Translations under genes and position numbers: made by a program
The notes under the pieces: generated by a model
Databases searched by the model: none
What the model was told of the DNA's origin: nothing
Seen by the model: the letters and a program-made list of their open reading frames with translations, nothing else
Assembly: GCA_035511075.1 (NCBI GenBank)
Contig: DATKFW010000064.1
Location: 1 to 64,000, forward strand
Direction: 5' to 3'
DNA from: DATAUD01 sp035511075
Lineage (GTDB): Bacteria > Verrucomicrobiota > Verrucomicrobiia > Limisphaerales > Palsa-1400
Length of the DNA: 64,000 bases
Part shown: piece after piece, positions 1-8,301 of the stretch
How the letters are laid out: every line of letters starts with the position of its first letter
Position numbering within the stretch: the stretch's first letter is position 1

Positions 1-62
1 ATTAAGTATTAACCCGCCTTTTGCGCTGTTCACGCCGCAATAAGTTAGCAGAAAGAATACAT

Positions 63-446
63 ATGCAAATTAAAAACAGTCGCAAGTTAGGATTCACGCT
101 CGTTGAGATCATGATCGTTGTTGCAATCATCGGTCTGTTGGCAGCCATCGCGATTCCAAACTTCGTGAAGGCCCGCACAACTTCCCAGATGAATGCTTGT
201 ATCAACAACCTCCGGTTGATTGATTCGTCCAAGCAGCAATGGGCTCTGGAGCAGCGCAAGACAAATACCGACACCCCCCAAGGCTCGGATCTTCAACCCT
301 ACCTGGGCCGCGGCGCCAACGGCGAATTGCCGAACTGCCCTGCTGATTCGGCGGAGACCTGGACCACCAGCTACTCGACGGGCGTTAACAACGTTGGCTC
401 CAAGCCGACTTGCCTGATCGTCTCGTCCACACACATCCTGCCCTGA
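63..446 (+). CDS. Type II/IV pilin-like (pseudopilin) protein
   Basis: A 127-residue protein with a class III prepilin leader. It opens with a short basic segment (MQIKNSRKLG) ending in Gly, then Phe-Thr-Leu-Val-Glu, with Glu+5 present, and a hydrophobic helix at roughly residues 11-35. Prepilin peptidase should cut after the Gly and methylate the Phe. The C-terminal half is a small globular region with two Cys (NCPAD and PTCLI, plus MNACINN near the helix) that could form a disulfide. I chose the ATG at 63 because everything upstream would precede the leader. There is no pilus or secretion operon beside it, which is usual for dispersed verrucomicrobial pseudopilins. A clear terminator follows at 486-518. 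The family call is firm but the partner machine is unknown. Confidence 0.85.
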   Translation: MQIKNSRKLGFTLVEIMIVVAIIGLLAAIAIPNFVKARTTSQMNACINNLRLIDSSKQQWALEQRKTNTDTPQGSDLQPYLGRGANGELPNCPADSAETWTTSYSTGVNNVGSKPTCLIVSSTHILP

Positions 447-485
447 TCGCAATTTGGCGTGATCCTGTGAGGTCGCGCACATCCA

Positions 486-518
486 AGGCTTGGGAGCAAT
501 CCCAAGCCTCTTTTTTTT
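486..518 (+). terminator. Rho-independent terminator of the pseudopilin gene
   Basis: A perfect 10-bp inverted repeat (arms 486-495 and 500-509, loop GCAA) is followed by C and eight T residues at 511-518. It lies 40 nt after the stop codon at 446. This is a textbook intrinsic terminator, and it implies that the pilin gene is monocistronic. Confidence 0.9.
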
Positions 519-707
519 CCTTGGCCCAAAGGAAAATCGGGCGGATGCGCTAATCCCCATTGCGGCGTTTATAACAAGCCTGAAGCTACCCATTTTCTCG
601 CGGCGAAGGCGTGCCGATTGTAGAGGTCAAAGCCAATATTGCCGCATGGGCTGGACAGTAATCATCTCGCCGTCAGCCCAGTGCCAAACCACTTATTGCC
701 GCTGGGG

Positions 708-1403
708 CTAGCGTGAACTTACCAAGCCCGTTGTGCGGAGATGTCTCTGCGCGAATTCCAACATCGGGACGGTATTGCCACGCGCGGAGACGATGACGAG
801 ATTCCGGTCGTTGAGCACAGCGACGCAGCAAGAGATGTCTTTGACCCGATGGTTGCTCGGCGCATAGACTGCGACGAACTGGCCAGCTTCAACGACACCC
901 ACTATCCGCTCCCAACCTCGGCGTCGCATGGATTTGTCGGCGGTTTCCAAAATGAGGCCGTAGTCTGGCGATGACGTCGTGGCTTCAATTTCGTAAATGC
1001 CCACTTCTCCATGATCGAGGAATTGGAGGGCTGCTTTGGCGTCAGGGGGCAGATGGCTGAAGCTCGCCCCGAACCGGGCCAGAGCGAGCGTGACACCGCC
1101 AACATTGATGGCGAAATGCGTATGCCATCGACCGGGTACCGATTCCATAACGGCGCCGCGCAACGCCCGGCTTGACGAACTCAAGTGGAAGTAGCTGGCA
1201 ACGCCAATGATGCCCAGCACTGGCACACAGAGTAGGAGGAAGAGTGAGATCAAGCACACCCACCGGATATACAACCACGGGCGGATTGGGCTTATACCAC
1301 TGTCAATTGGAGGCGCTTCCCCGGGAACGCAGGCGGCAGGCGGAGCGCACTGAGCAACCAGAGGCTGATATGCCGATTGGGCGGTTGGCATGACGTTTTC
1401 CAT
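708..1403 (-). CDS. Single-pass membrane protein of unknown function
   Basis: A 231-residue protein that I do not recognise. Residues about 1-42 are Pro/Ala-rich and cytoplasmic-looking. Residues about 43-70 form one strong membrane segment (WVCLISLFLLLCVPVLGIIG). The rest is a mixed alpha/beta soluble region with no obvious catalytic motif. It lies 64 nt downstream of the DUF4252-like gene on the same strand, so the two are probably co-transcribed. DUF4252 proteins often sit beside sigma-factor/anti-sigma pairs, but no sigma factor is visible here. A second ATG at 1391 (MPTAQ) could be the real start. Confidence 0.6.
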   Translation of the reverse strand: MENVMPTAQSAYQPLVAQCAPPAACVPGEAPPIDSGISPIRPWLYIRWVCLISLFLLLCVPVLGIIGVASYFHLSSSSRALRGAVMESVPGRWHTHFAINVGGVTLALARFGASFSHLPPDAKAALQFLDHGEVGIYEIEATTSSPDYGLILETADKSMRRRGWERIVGVVEAGQFVAVYAPSNHRVKDISCCVAVLNDRNLVIVSARGNTVPMLEFAQRHLRTTGLVSSR

Positions 1404-1467
1404 GGACGTTTACAAATCAGGCGCCGGTTGCTTTGACGTTGGGTCCGAATGCGGACCTGAATCCTGC

Positions 1468-2088
1468 TTATTGGGCGGATTTCTCCTTCGGTTTTTCATC
1501 CGCGTCATTGTTGTCCTGGTGTTGATTCTCGTGCTTGTCTGTGGAGATTTTGAGCTTTTCGAGAGGCTTGATATTAAATTTCTCACCGATCATGGCGAGT
1601 TGCTCCGGCTTGATGTTTCCGACGACGTTGGCGAACACAGCATCGTCCTTGCCGTCAATGACCACGGCGGTCAGTCCCTGCACGGCGCCTTTGTCGTCCA
1701 ATTTGAGATAGACACTAACGTCCTGGTCTTTTTCTTGAACGGTGACCACGCGTACCCAGCCCCCTGCGGAGAGATCCTGGCGGAGTTTTTGGGCGCGCTT
1801 CTCCAACTCGGGACGGTTTTCGTCGTCCAGGCCGATAACGTTGACCTTCACCAACTTCAGGCCGTCAAGCAACTTGGCGACGTCCGGATCGTCCTTGGCG
1901 ACAATCTGGGATGCCAGGTTAATGAGAACGGTCGGGACGTTGACTTCAACGAATTGGCCCCCACCCTTTGGGGGTGAAAAACTGCCGAAATCCACCTGGC
2001 CGGGAAGAAGTTGATCAGCATGGGCCGTGAGGTTCGCGACAGCGCATAAAATGGCCGTTCCGAGAATGCAAGATATGAAGCGTTTCAT
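1468..2088 (-). CDS. DUF4252-like secreted protein
   Basis: A 206-residue exported protein. A signal peptide covers residues 1-24 (MKRFISCILGTAILC, ending AHADQ). The mature part carries the pattern I associate with DUF4252: a V-x-V-P-x-x-L-I-x-L-A start, acidic 'DDPDVAKLLDGLK', then a strand region 'VKVNVIGLDDE' and a WVRVVTVQEKDQDVSVYLK block. The last 30 residues are Lys/Asp/Glu/Gln-rich and disordered-looking. No enzymatic role is known for this family. It precedes the membrane-protein gene at 708-1403 and probably forms a two-gene unit with it. Confidence 0.65.
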   Translation of the reverse strand: MKRFISCILGTAILCAVANLTAHADQLLPGQVDFGSFSPPKGGGQFVEVNVPTVLINLASQIVAKDDPDVAKLLDGLKLVKVNVIGLDDENRPELEKRAQKLRQDLSAGGWVRVVTVQEKDQDVSVYLKLDDKGAVQGLTAVVIDGKDDAVFANVVGNIKPEQLAMIGEKFNIKPLEKLKISTDKHENQHQDNNDADEKPKEKSAQ

Positions 2089-2406
2089 AGTTTTGAATTT
2101 AGTTATTTTAGACCTGATGTTTCAGTTTATGGGCAATTTGCCGTCGTAAACACGACACAGAAGACGTCGAAAAAGTTTCAAAAAAGATTAAACTGCCTTG
2201 TGGGCAGACGGCGGGGTTGTCGCTCATGCTGAGCGTTGCCCGGCAAACCAAACACCCAGAAACCGCTGTCCCCGCAATCTTCCGGCATTCGACGTTTGGC
2301 TGAGAGGAATCAACACAATAAAGCCCTGCACCGTGACCTTTACAAATAGAATTTGCGCAACGGAGAGGTGGCCTGATAGTTTAATGGCAGTGGGCAGTTG
2401 GATTGT
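2089..2406. other. Intergenic region between the DUF4252-like gene and tRNA-Leu
   Basis: This 318-nt stretch separates a leftward gene from a rightward tRNA. Its first 110 nt next to the DUF4252-like start are A/T-rich, as expected for that gene's promoter. I see no convincing open frame, long repeat or terminator; reading frames crossing it have poor composition. The promoter for tRNA-Leu must lie at its right end, but I cannot assign the boxes with confidence. Confidence 0.5.
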
Positions 2407-2493
2407 GCCGATGTGGCGGAATTGGCAGACGCGCTAGACTCAAAATCTAGTACCCGAAAGGGTGTGTGGGTTCGACCCCCTCCGTCGGCACCA
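2407..2493 (+). tRNA. tRNA-Leu (anticodon CAA)
   Basis: The 87-nt gene has a 7-bp acceptor stem (GCCGATG pairing with CGTCGGC, one G-U), a D-arm region (GGCGGAATTGGCAGACGCG), and a 5-bp anticodon stem CTAGA/TCTAG. The 7-nt loop CTCAAAA puts the anticodon CAA at 2441-2443. A variable arm with a CCC..GGG stem marks a class II tRNA, and the T-arm contains GTTCGAC. The discriminator is A2490 and CCA is encoded at 2491-2493. It decodes UUG codons. Confidence 0.97.
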
Positions 2494-2567
2494 TCGAATT
2501 GCTCGTCATTGAGTTGCGCGATTTGTGACGGCGCTCACGCGGCCTGAGTAGTGTCTTCGGCAACCCC

Positions 2568-2597
2568 TTGACTTGCAGATTACCGGAGGGGTATGTT
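2568..2597 (+). promoter_or_regulatory. Candidate sigma70-type promoter of the DUF6807 gene
   Basis: TTGACT at 2568-2573 and TATGTT at 2592-2597 are 18 nt apart. Transcription would start near 2604, almost on the chosen ATG at 2606, which suggests a leaderless or very short-leader mRNA. The same -10 hexamer (TATGTT) occurs upstream of rpmH. This is read by eye and is not verified. Confidence 0.45.
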
Positions 2598-2605
2598 ATC
2601 GGCCT

Positions 2606-3607
2606 ATGCATGGCCCGCGAATCCAACCAACGATTCGTTTTCTTTCCGCCTGGCTCGGCGCCATTACTTTTTTGGCAATCCGATCTCATGCCGCCGATGC
2701 GGTGCAAATCACCCAACTGGATGACAAACTTCGCGTCGAGATCAACGGGCAACTTTTCACGGAATATCATTACCAAGGCGTATCGCGGCCTTTTTTCTAT
2801 CCCGTCCTCGGCCCGGACGAGCTTCCGATGACGCGGAAATGGCCCCTGGAACAAACGACCGACGAGGAACACGATCACCCTCATCATCGGGGGCTTTGGT
2901 ACGCCCATTCCAGCGTTGACGGCTTTGATTTCTGGACGGAGGGAAAGAATTGCAAAATCGACCACCAGACTTTCCTCCAAATTGCCTCCGGCAATGATTC
3001 TGGCGTCATCGTAGCCTCCAACAATTGGATTGCTTCCGACGGAACCCTGGTTTGCAGCGACGTGCGCACCATCCGAATTTATAACCGGCCCGCCAATGAG
3101 CGCCTGATGGATTTCGACATCACTTTTTACACGCCGCCGGACAAACCGGTGTTGTTCGGCGATGAAAAGGACGGGTCAATGGCGACTCGTGTCGCCGAAT
3201 CCATGCGCCTCACGCATGTCGGGCCCGACAAGAAAACGGTGCCGGGCGACGGGCACATCGTCATGTCCACAGGCGTGCGCGACGCGGAGACCTGGGGAAA
3301 ACGCGCCGAATGGTGCGACTATTACGGCCCCGTCGCCGGCAAAACGGTGGGTGTCGCCATCTTCGATCATCCGGACAATCTTCGTCATCCAACGTGGTGG
3401 CACGTGCGGGATTACGGGCTGTTCGCGGCCAATCCATTCGGCGTCCACGATTTCGAAAAAAAACCAAAGGGAACCGGCGATTACACACTTGCCGCCGGAC
3501 AAACCCTGACTTTTCGCTACCGCTTTTATTACCACGAAGGCACCGACGAGCAAGCCAGGGTGGACGAACATTACCGGGACTATGTAGCGGAGAAAAAATC
3601 GAAATAA
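2606..3607 (+). CDS. DUF6807 (PmoA-like) family secreted protein
   Basis: A 333-residue protein with an N-terminal signal peptide (MHGPRIQPTIRFLSAWLGA, cleavage near SHAADA). The body matches the DUF6807 or 'methane oxygenase PmoA' family: YHYQGVSRPFFYPVLGP, the His-rich DHPHHRGLWYAHSSVDG, MRLTHVGPDKK, SEWC/AEWCDYYGP and PTWWHVRDYGLFAANPFG. The PmoA name in databases is misleading, because these proteins are found with sugar-related oxidoreductases in PVC bacteria and have no proven methane link. It precedes a Tat-exported Gfo/Idh/MocA protein by 13 nt, so a joint role in carbohydrate metabolism outside the cytoplasm is plausible. I preferred the ATG at 2606 because it begins the signal peptide. 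Confidence 0.8.
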   Translation: MHGPRIQPTIRFLSAWLGAITFLAIRSHAADAVQITQLDDKLRVEINGQLFTEYHYQGVSRPFFYPVLGPDELPMTRKWPLEQTTDEEHDHPHHRGLWYAHSSVDGFDFWTEGKNCKIDHQTFLQIASGNDSGVIVASNNWIASDGTLVCSDVRTIRIYNRPANERLMDFDITFYTPPDKPVLFGDEKDGSMATRVAESMRLTHVGPDKKTVPGDGHIVMSTGVRDAETWGKRAEWCDYYGPVAGKTVGVAIFDHPDNLRHPTWWHVRDYGLFAANPFGVHDFEKKPKGTGDYTLAAGQTLTFRYRFYYHEGTDEQARVDEHYRDYVAEKKSK

Positions 3608-3620
3608 CTGAAATCCTCTT

Positions 3621-5060
3621 ATGAATAAGATCACACGGCGCGCCTTTCTTAAACGGTCGGCCCTTGGCGCGGGGCTCTTGAGTTTATCGCCGCGGTCCTG
3701 GGCGCGCGTCCCCGGGGCCAATGAAGACATTCGCGTCGCTGTCGTCGGCTTCAACGGCCGCGGCGCCGACCACATCAGCGCCTGGGAAAAGGTCAAAGGC
3801 GTGCGCCTGGCCGCACTGTGCGATGTGGACAGCAAAGTCCTGGACCACCGTGTGACCCAGGCCAAAGACAAAGGGTGCGATGTCGAGCCTTACACGGACA
3901 TCCGCAAACTTTTGGAGAACAAGGATATTGACGCGATATCCATCGCCACGCCCAATCATTGGCATGCCCTGGCCACAGTGTGGGCGGTCCAGGCAGACAA
4001 GGATGTTTACGTTGAGAAACCGGTTTCTCATAACATTTTGGAGGGGGAAAAGATGGTCCAGGCGGCACACCGCTATCAGAAGATCGTCCAGGCGGGCACA
4101 CAATCGCGATCCAGTTACGGCATCAAAGAGGCGGTCGAATGGGTCAAAGCCGGCAACCTTGGAAAGATTCTCGTCTCGCGCGGCCTTTGCTACAAGCCCC
4201 GTCCGAGCATCGGCAAGACCACCGGGCCGCAGGCGGTCCCGGAATCGGTTGATTACGATTTATGGTGCGGCCCGGCCCCGCTGACAGCGCCCCGGCGCAA
4301 GCGATTTCATTACGACTGGCATTGGTTCTGGGATTATGGGGCAGGGGACGTCGGCAATCAGGGCATACACGAGATGGACGTTGCCCGTTGGTTTCTGGGT
4401 GAGCAGACCCTTTCGCCGCGTGTGCAGGCCATCGGCGGCCGTCTGGGATATGAGGATGACGGCCAAACCCCCAACACCCTCATCATGTTTCACGATTATG
4501 CTGCGGCGCCATTGATCATGGAAGTTCGCGGTTTGCCGGAAAAGACCGGTTCCAGCAAGATGGACGCCTACAAGGGCGGGACCATCGGAGTTGTTGTTGA
4601 ATGCGAAGGCGGATATGTCCTGGTGCCCGATTACAAGAGCGCGATCGTTTACGACAAAGACGGCCAAGAGATCAAGAAATTCGAAGGCGTCACCAATCAT
4701 TTCGAGAATTTCATTCAAGCCGTGCGCAGCCGCAATGAGATGCAATTAAACGCGCCAATCCTCCAGGGCTATCTTTCCACCGCGCTCTGCCACTCCGGCA
4801 ACATTTCCTACCGGCTCGGCCGCGACCAATCCCCTGACGCCATCCGCGAACAAATCAAAGGCGACAGCGAAGCGCTGGCCACATTCCAGCGGATGTGCGA
4901 ACATCTGGCCGCCAACGACGTGGACCTGGACAAGACTCCCGCGACACTTGGCAAGCCTTTGCAAATGAACCTGGGCAGCACGAGGTTTGTCGGAAGCAAG
5001 GAGGCCAACTTCCTGTTGACTCGCACGCCGCGGGAACCCTACGTGATCAAATTGACGTAG
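3621..5060 (+). CDS. Tat-exported Gfo/Idh/MocA family oxidoreductase
   Basis: A 479-residue protein. A twin-arginine signal (RRAFLK at residues 6-11, then a hydrophobic ALGAGLLSLS) leads into a Rossmann fold with the VVGFNGRG nucleotide-binding loop near residues 41-48. The family EKP motif is at 132-134. The WH-Y-x-W-x-WDYGAGDVGNQGIHEMDVARW region matches the PVC-enriched secreted subgroup. The family oxidises or reduces sugars and inositols with NAD(P), which the Tat route would load before export. The substrate cannot be told from sequence. It probably forms an operon with the DUF6807 gene just upstream. Confidence 0.88.
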   Translation: MNKITRRAFLKRSALGAGLLSLSPRSWARVPGANEDIRVAVVGFNGRGADHISAWEKVKGVRLAALCDVDSKVLDHRVTQAKDKGCDVEPYTDIRKLLENKDIDAISIATPNHWHALATVWAVQADKDVYVEKPVSHNILEGEKMVQAAHRYQKIVQAGTQSRSSYGIKEAVEWVKAGNLGKILVSRGLCYKPRPSIGKTTGPQAVPESVDYDLWCGPAPLTAPRRKRFHYDWHWFWDYGAGDVGNQGIHEMDVARWFLGEQTLSPRVQAIGGRLGYEDDGQTPNTLIMFHDYAAAPLIMEVRGLPEKTGSSKMDAYKGGTIGVVVECEGGYVLVPDYKSAIVYDKDGQEIKKFEGVTNHFENFIQAVRSRNEMQLNAPILQGYLSTALCHSGNISYRLGRDQSPDAIREQIKGDSEALATFQRMCEHLAANDVDLDKTPATLGKPLQMNLGSTRFVGSKEANFLLTRTPREPYVIKLT

Positions 5061-5070
5061 CAACCCGGCG

Positions 5071-5877
5071 TCACATCACGGAGACGGCCATTCGGCGGAA
5101 TTCCAATCGGTAGCGCCCGCGATCACGGCGCAACCGCGCCGCCTCTGCGAACGCGCGGGAGAGCGTGGCCGAGGTAAGTGTCTGGCGCAATGGCCCGCGC
5201 GCCAGGACCCGTCCCTCTTTCAGAACGAGCGCGTGTGAAAACACAGGCATGATTTCCTCCACGTGGTGCGTGACCAGGACCAGGGACGGCGGATGAGCGC
5301 CGCGTCCCAGACGCTGTAGAAATTGCAGGAAATGCTCGCGCGCGGCGGGGTCCAGGCCGGCGCACGGTTCATCCAAAATCAGCACGCGAGGTTTGGCCAT
5401 CAGCGCCCGCCCGATCAGCAATCGCTGCCGTTCCCCCTGCGACAGAAACAACCATGGGCGATTCTCCAGCGCCGCGCATTCGATGCTCCGCAGAATCCGG
5501 CGCCCCTGCCGCCGCTCGGCCGGCGTCATTTTTCCCCAGAAATCGATCATCGCGTACTTGCCGCTGACGACCGTCTCAAGCGCCGGCTCGTCCGGCTGGA
5601 TCCTTTGCCGGACCGCCGAACTGACAAGCCCGATGCGTTTGCGCAATTCCCGCCAGTCAGTCCGTCCGTAACGCTGCGACAACACCTCCACTTCGCCGGC
5701 TGTGGGCGTGAGATAGCCGTTCAACGCGCTCAGGAGGGAAGTCTTTCCCGATCCGTTGGCCCCCACGATGACCCAATGTTCGCCGGGCCTGACAGTCCAG
5801 GAAACGCCCTCGAGGATGAGGTCCGTTCCCCGCCTGACTGTGAGGCCGGAAACGGCAAGAATCGATTTGCTATTCAA
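5071..5877 (-). CDS. ABC transporter ATP-binding protein
   Basis: A 268-residue ATPase. Walker A GANGSGKTS is at 39-47, the signature LSQGE at 145-149, Walker B RVLILDEP at 164-171, and the H-loop is in LVTHHVEEI. It resembles the YlmA/ModF-like single-domain ATPases (molybdate- or iron-type ATPase fold) rather than a drug exporter. The start is TTG at 5877, inside the end of the 49-codon membrane ORF (8-nt overlap). No full permease gene is adjacent. The small membrane protein upstream is the only candidate partner in the window. Confidence 0.88.
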   Translation of the reverse strand: MNSKSILAVSGLTVRRGTDLILEGVSWTVRPGEHWVIVGANGSGKTSLLSALNGYLTPTAGEVEVLSQRYGRTDWRELRKRIGLVSSAVRQRIQPDEPALETVVSGKYAMIDFWGKMTPAERRQGRRILRSIECAALENRPWLFLSQGERQRLLIGRALMAKPRVLILDEPCAGLDPAAREHFLQFLQRLGRGAHPPSLVLVTHHVEEIMPVFSHALVLKEGRVLARGPLRQTLTSATLSRAFAEAARLRRDRGRYRLEFRRMAVSVM

Positions 5878-6019
5878 GAAGGTAAAAGAGCCATGCCAGG
5901 AGGCCGGCCGTCAGGCACCCTACGATCACCGCCACAATCAGGTTGCGCAAAAATCGCTTGCGCGCCCCGCGACCCTGTCCGGGGAGTAAGTAATAAAGAT
6001 TTCTGGGTTTTCTGCTCAC
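5870..6019 (-). CDS. Small single-pass membrane protein (49 aa) coupled to the ABC ATPase
   Basis: A GTG-initiated 49-codon frame. The N-terminal half is basic (VSRKPRNLYYLL, then GRGARKRFLRN), followed by a 20-residue hydrophobic helix (LIVAVIVGCLTAGLLAWLFY) and a short C-terminus ending LLE. The orientation should be N-in by the positive-inside rule. Its stop codon lies within the first codons of the ABC ATPase, which indicates translational coupling. There is no clear Shine-Dalgarno sequence before the GTG. I do not recognise a family. Composition, charge pattern and overlap make it a plausible real gene. Confidence 0.55.
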   Translation of the reverse strand: MSRKPRNLYYLLPGQGRGARKRFLRNLIVAVIVGCLTAGLLAWLFYLLE

Positions 6020-6082
6020 TTGGGCAATAAACAAATCATCTTGCGTTGCGACCTGTTAGTTTGTCAACTCCTCCCTGCCGTT

Positions 6083-6865
6083 ATGCCGTCCAAATTTTGC
6101 GCCATCCTGGCCGTGCTTCTATTGATCGAAAAAGCCGATTCCCGGGAAACCGTTCCCGTTCCGGAAACTCTTTCTGTGTCGCAGCAGATGGTCGTCGTGA
6201 CCTCCAGCGATTGGAAAGCCACGACTGGCTGGCTGCGGCGGTTCGAGCGAACAGATCACGGCTGGCAAATCGACGGCGTGCCGCTTCGCGTTGTGCTGGG
6301 AAGGGGGGGGCTGGGCTGGGGGCGCGGAGAGCATCCGCTTCCCCAATCGGGCCCGCAAAAGAGGGAGGGCGATGGACGAAGCCCCGCCGGGATATTCCGC
6401 CTCCCTTACGCGTTTGGTTACGCCGCCGCCGATTCCGTGCGCGAAATCAGATTGTCCTATGTTCAATGCAGCGCCACGCTGGAATGCGTGGATGACACCA
6501 ATTCCGCGGATTACAACGTCATCCTGGACCGCCGCTCGGTGACCGCGCCCGATTGGAAAAGCTCGGAAAAAATGCGCATGACCAATGACGAATATCGCCT
6601 CGGGATATTTATCGCTCACAACAGTTCGCCGGTGCAGCCCGGGGCGGGATCCTGTGTTTTCATGCATATTTGGAAGGGGCCGGATGTCCCCACCAGCGGC
6701 TGCACCGCGATGAGCCCCGGCGCGATTGAAAGCGTGCTGGGCTGGCTCGATCCGCAGGCTCATCCCGTTCTCGTGCAGCTTCCTGAAGCGGAATACCAAC
6801 GGCTCCAAACTCCATGGCAATTGCCGCTGCTCCAATTCACAAACGCGCCGGCGTCACTCCCTTGA
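6083..6865 (+). CDS. Exported L,D-transpeptidase (YkuD-fold) family protein
   Basis: A 260-residue protein with a short signal peptide (MPSKFCAILAVLLLIEKADS). The catalytic signature is FMHIWKGPDVPTSGCTAM, with His195 and the nucleophile Cys207 in S-G-C-T. This resembles the peptide-crosslinking L,D-transpeptidases (YkuD/YafK-like). 'DGRSPAGIFRLPYAFGYA' is the usual substrate-loop region. It should act on peptidoglycan stem peptides or tether lipoproteins in the periplasm. I chose the ATG at 6083; the frame is open further upstream but lacks a good start. A run of eight G at 6303-6310 lies inside the coding region. Confidence 0.82.
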   Translation: MPSKFCAILAVLLLIEKADSRETVPVPETLSVSQQMVVVTSSDWKATTGWLRRFERTDHGWQIDGVPLRVVLGRGGLGWGRGEHPLPQSGPQKREGDGRSPAGIFRLPYAFGYAAADSVREIRLSYVQCSATLECVDDTNSADYNVILDRRSVTAPDWKSSEKMRMTNDEYRLGIFIAHNSSPVQPGAGSCVFMHIWKGPDVPTSGCTAMSPGAIESVLGWLDPQAHPVLVQLPEAEYQRLQTPWQLPLLQFTNAPASLP

Positions 6866-6902
6866 CACCGATTTTTGACCTTTGCCGCCCTCGACATCAA
6901 CC

Positions 6903-8255
6903 ATGACCAGGCGCGAATTGGTTCGCGGGCTGGGATTGGTCCCCACCATGTCATTGGTCGTTGGGACGATCATTGGCACCGGCGTTTTTCTCAAGACCGC
7001 GCGCATGGCCCAGTTGACGGGCACACCCTATTTGGTCCTGCTGGCGTGGGTCGCCGCTGGATTGCTCTCTTTGGCCGGCGCATTGAGCTATGCTGAATTG
7101 GGCGCGATGCTTCCAGCCGCCGGCGGAGAATACGTTTATCTCCGCGCCGCGTATGGTGATCTGCCGGCCTTCTTGTTCGGATGGATGCGCCTGGCGGTCG
7201 GTTCCACCGGTTCAATCGCCAGCTTCGGCGCGGCTTTTGCCACGTTTCTTTCCGCGGTGGCGCCTTTGGATTCGGTCGGCTCGCGACGATTGGTAAGCGT
7301 TGGCGTTATCTTGCTTTTTACGGCGATCAACTGCCTGCGCGTTTCAATTGGCGGACGCGTCCAGGCCGTATTGACGCTGGGCAAAGTCCTGGCAATTGCG
7401 TCCATCGCCATCGGCGTTTTTTTCTTCTCGCCCACCGCGACCTGGGAACACCTTCATGCGCCCGCTGGGGTCGCTGCCTGGTGCGGCTTTCCTGCTTTTG
7501 GCGCGGCAATGCTCTCCGCCCTTTGGGCGTTCGACGGCTGGAACAACATGCCGATGGCGGCCGGGGAAGTGCGGGACCCCGGACGCAACATTCCGCTGGC
7601 GCTGATCGGCGGCATGGCCATCGTCCTTGCCGTGTACGGCTTGTTGAACCTCGCCTACTGCTACGCGTTGCCGATTGAAGCCATTGCCGCTTCCAGTTCA
7701 ACCCTTCATGGCGCGGCACTGCCAGTCGCCTCCAAAGCCGCCCAGACTTTCCTGCCCCGCTTTGGCGCGCAACTCGTCGCCATCGCCGCGCTGCTCTCAA
7801 CGATCGGCGTGCTCAACGGCTCGATCCTCACCGGCGCGCGCATCCCTTACGCAATGGCGCGCGACGGTTTGTTCTTTGCCGGATTCGGGGAACTGGGCCA
7901 GCGTTCCGCAGTGCCCGTGCCGTCGATAGTCTTGCAGGGAATTTGGGCCAGCGTCCTGGTTCTTTCGGCAACATTCGATCAACTGACCGACTGCGTCATT
8001 TTCGCAGGCATGATTTTTTACGCCGCCACGGCCACTGCCGTCCTGGTGCTACGCAAAAAGCGGCCGGAAGCGCTGCGTCCTTACAAAACTCTTGGTTACC
8101 CGGTGGTTCCGCTGTTGTTCGTGATGGTCGCGGTCTGGCTGTTGATCAACACCCTCTCCACCGATCCCTTCGAGTCCGCCGCCGGCCTCGGTTTGATTGC
8201 CCTGGGCCTGCCGGTTTATTACTGGCAACGCCGGAAGCGTCTCTCGCTCACTTGA
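6903..8255 (+). CDS. APC-family amino acid permease
   Basis: A 450-residue integral membrane protein with about 12 hydrophobic segments. The first helix carries the APC signature MSLVVGTIIGTGVFLKTA, including the unwound G-x-G-I/V-F substrate site. 'LSYAELGAMLPAAGGEYVYL' (TM2-TM3) and 'WAFDGWNNMPMAAGEVRDPGRNIP' (TM6 region) are typical of the LAT/CAT-like amino acid/polyamine/organocation superfamily. It should exchange or take up amino acids at the inner membrane. It starts at the ATG at 6903, 37 nt after the transpeptidase stop, so the two may be co-transcribed. Confidence 0.88.
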   Translation: MTRRELVRGLGLVPTMSLVVGTIIGTGVFLKTARMAQLTGTPYLVLLAWVAAGLLSLAGALSYAELGAMLPAAGGEYVYLRAAYGDLPAFLFGWMRLAVGSTGSIASFGAAFATFLSAVAPLDSVGSRRLVSVGVILLFTAINCLRVSIGGRVQAVLTLGKVLAIASIAIGVFFFSPTATWEHLHAPAGVAAWCGFPAFGAAMLSALWAFDGWNNMPMAAGEVRDPGRNIPLALIGGMAIVLAVYGLLNLAYCYALPIEAIAASSSTLHGAALPVASKAAQTFLPRFGAQLVAIAALLSTIGVLNGSILTGARIPYAMARDGLFFAGFGELGQRSAVPVPSIVLQGIWASVLVLSATFDQLTDCVIFAGMIFYAATATAVLVLRKKRPEALRPYKTLGYPVVPLLFVMVAVWLLINTLSTDPFESAAGLGLIALGLPVYYWQRRKRLSLT

Positions 8256-8301
8256 ATTTTCTGCAACGGTTCCTTGTAAATCCAATTACGGCAACAGCGC
8301 G

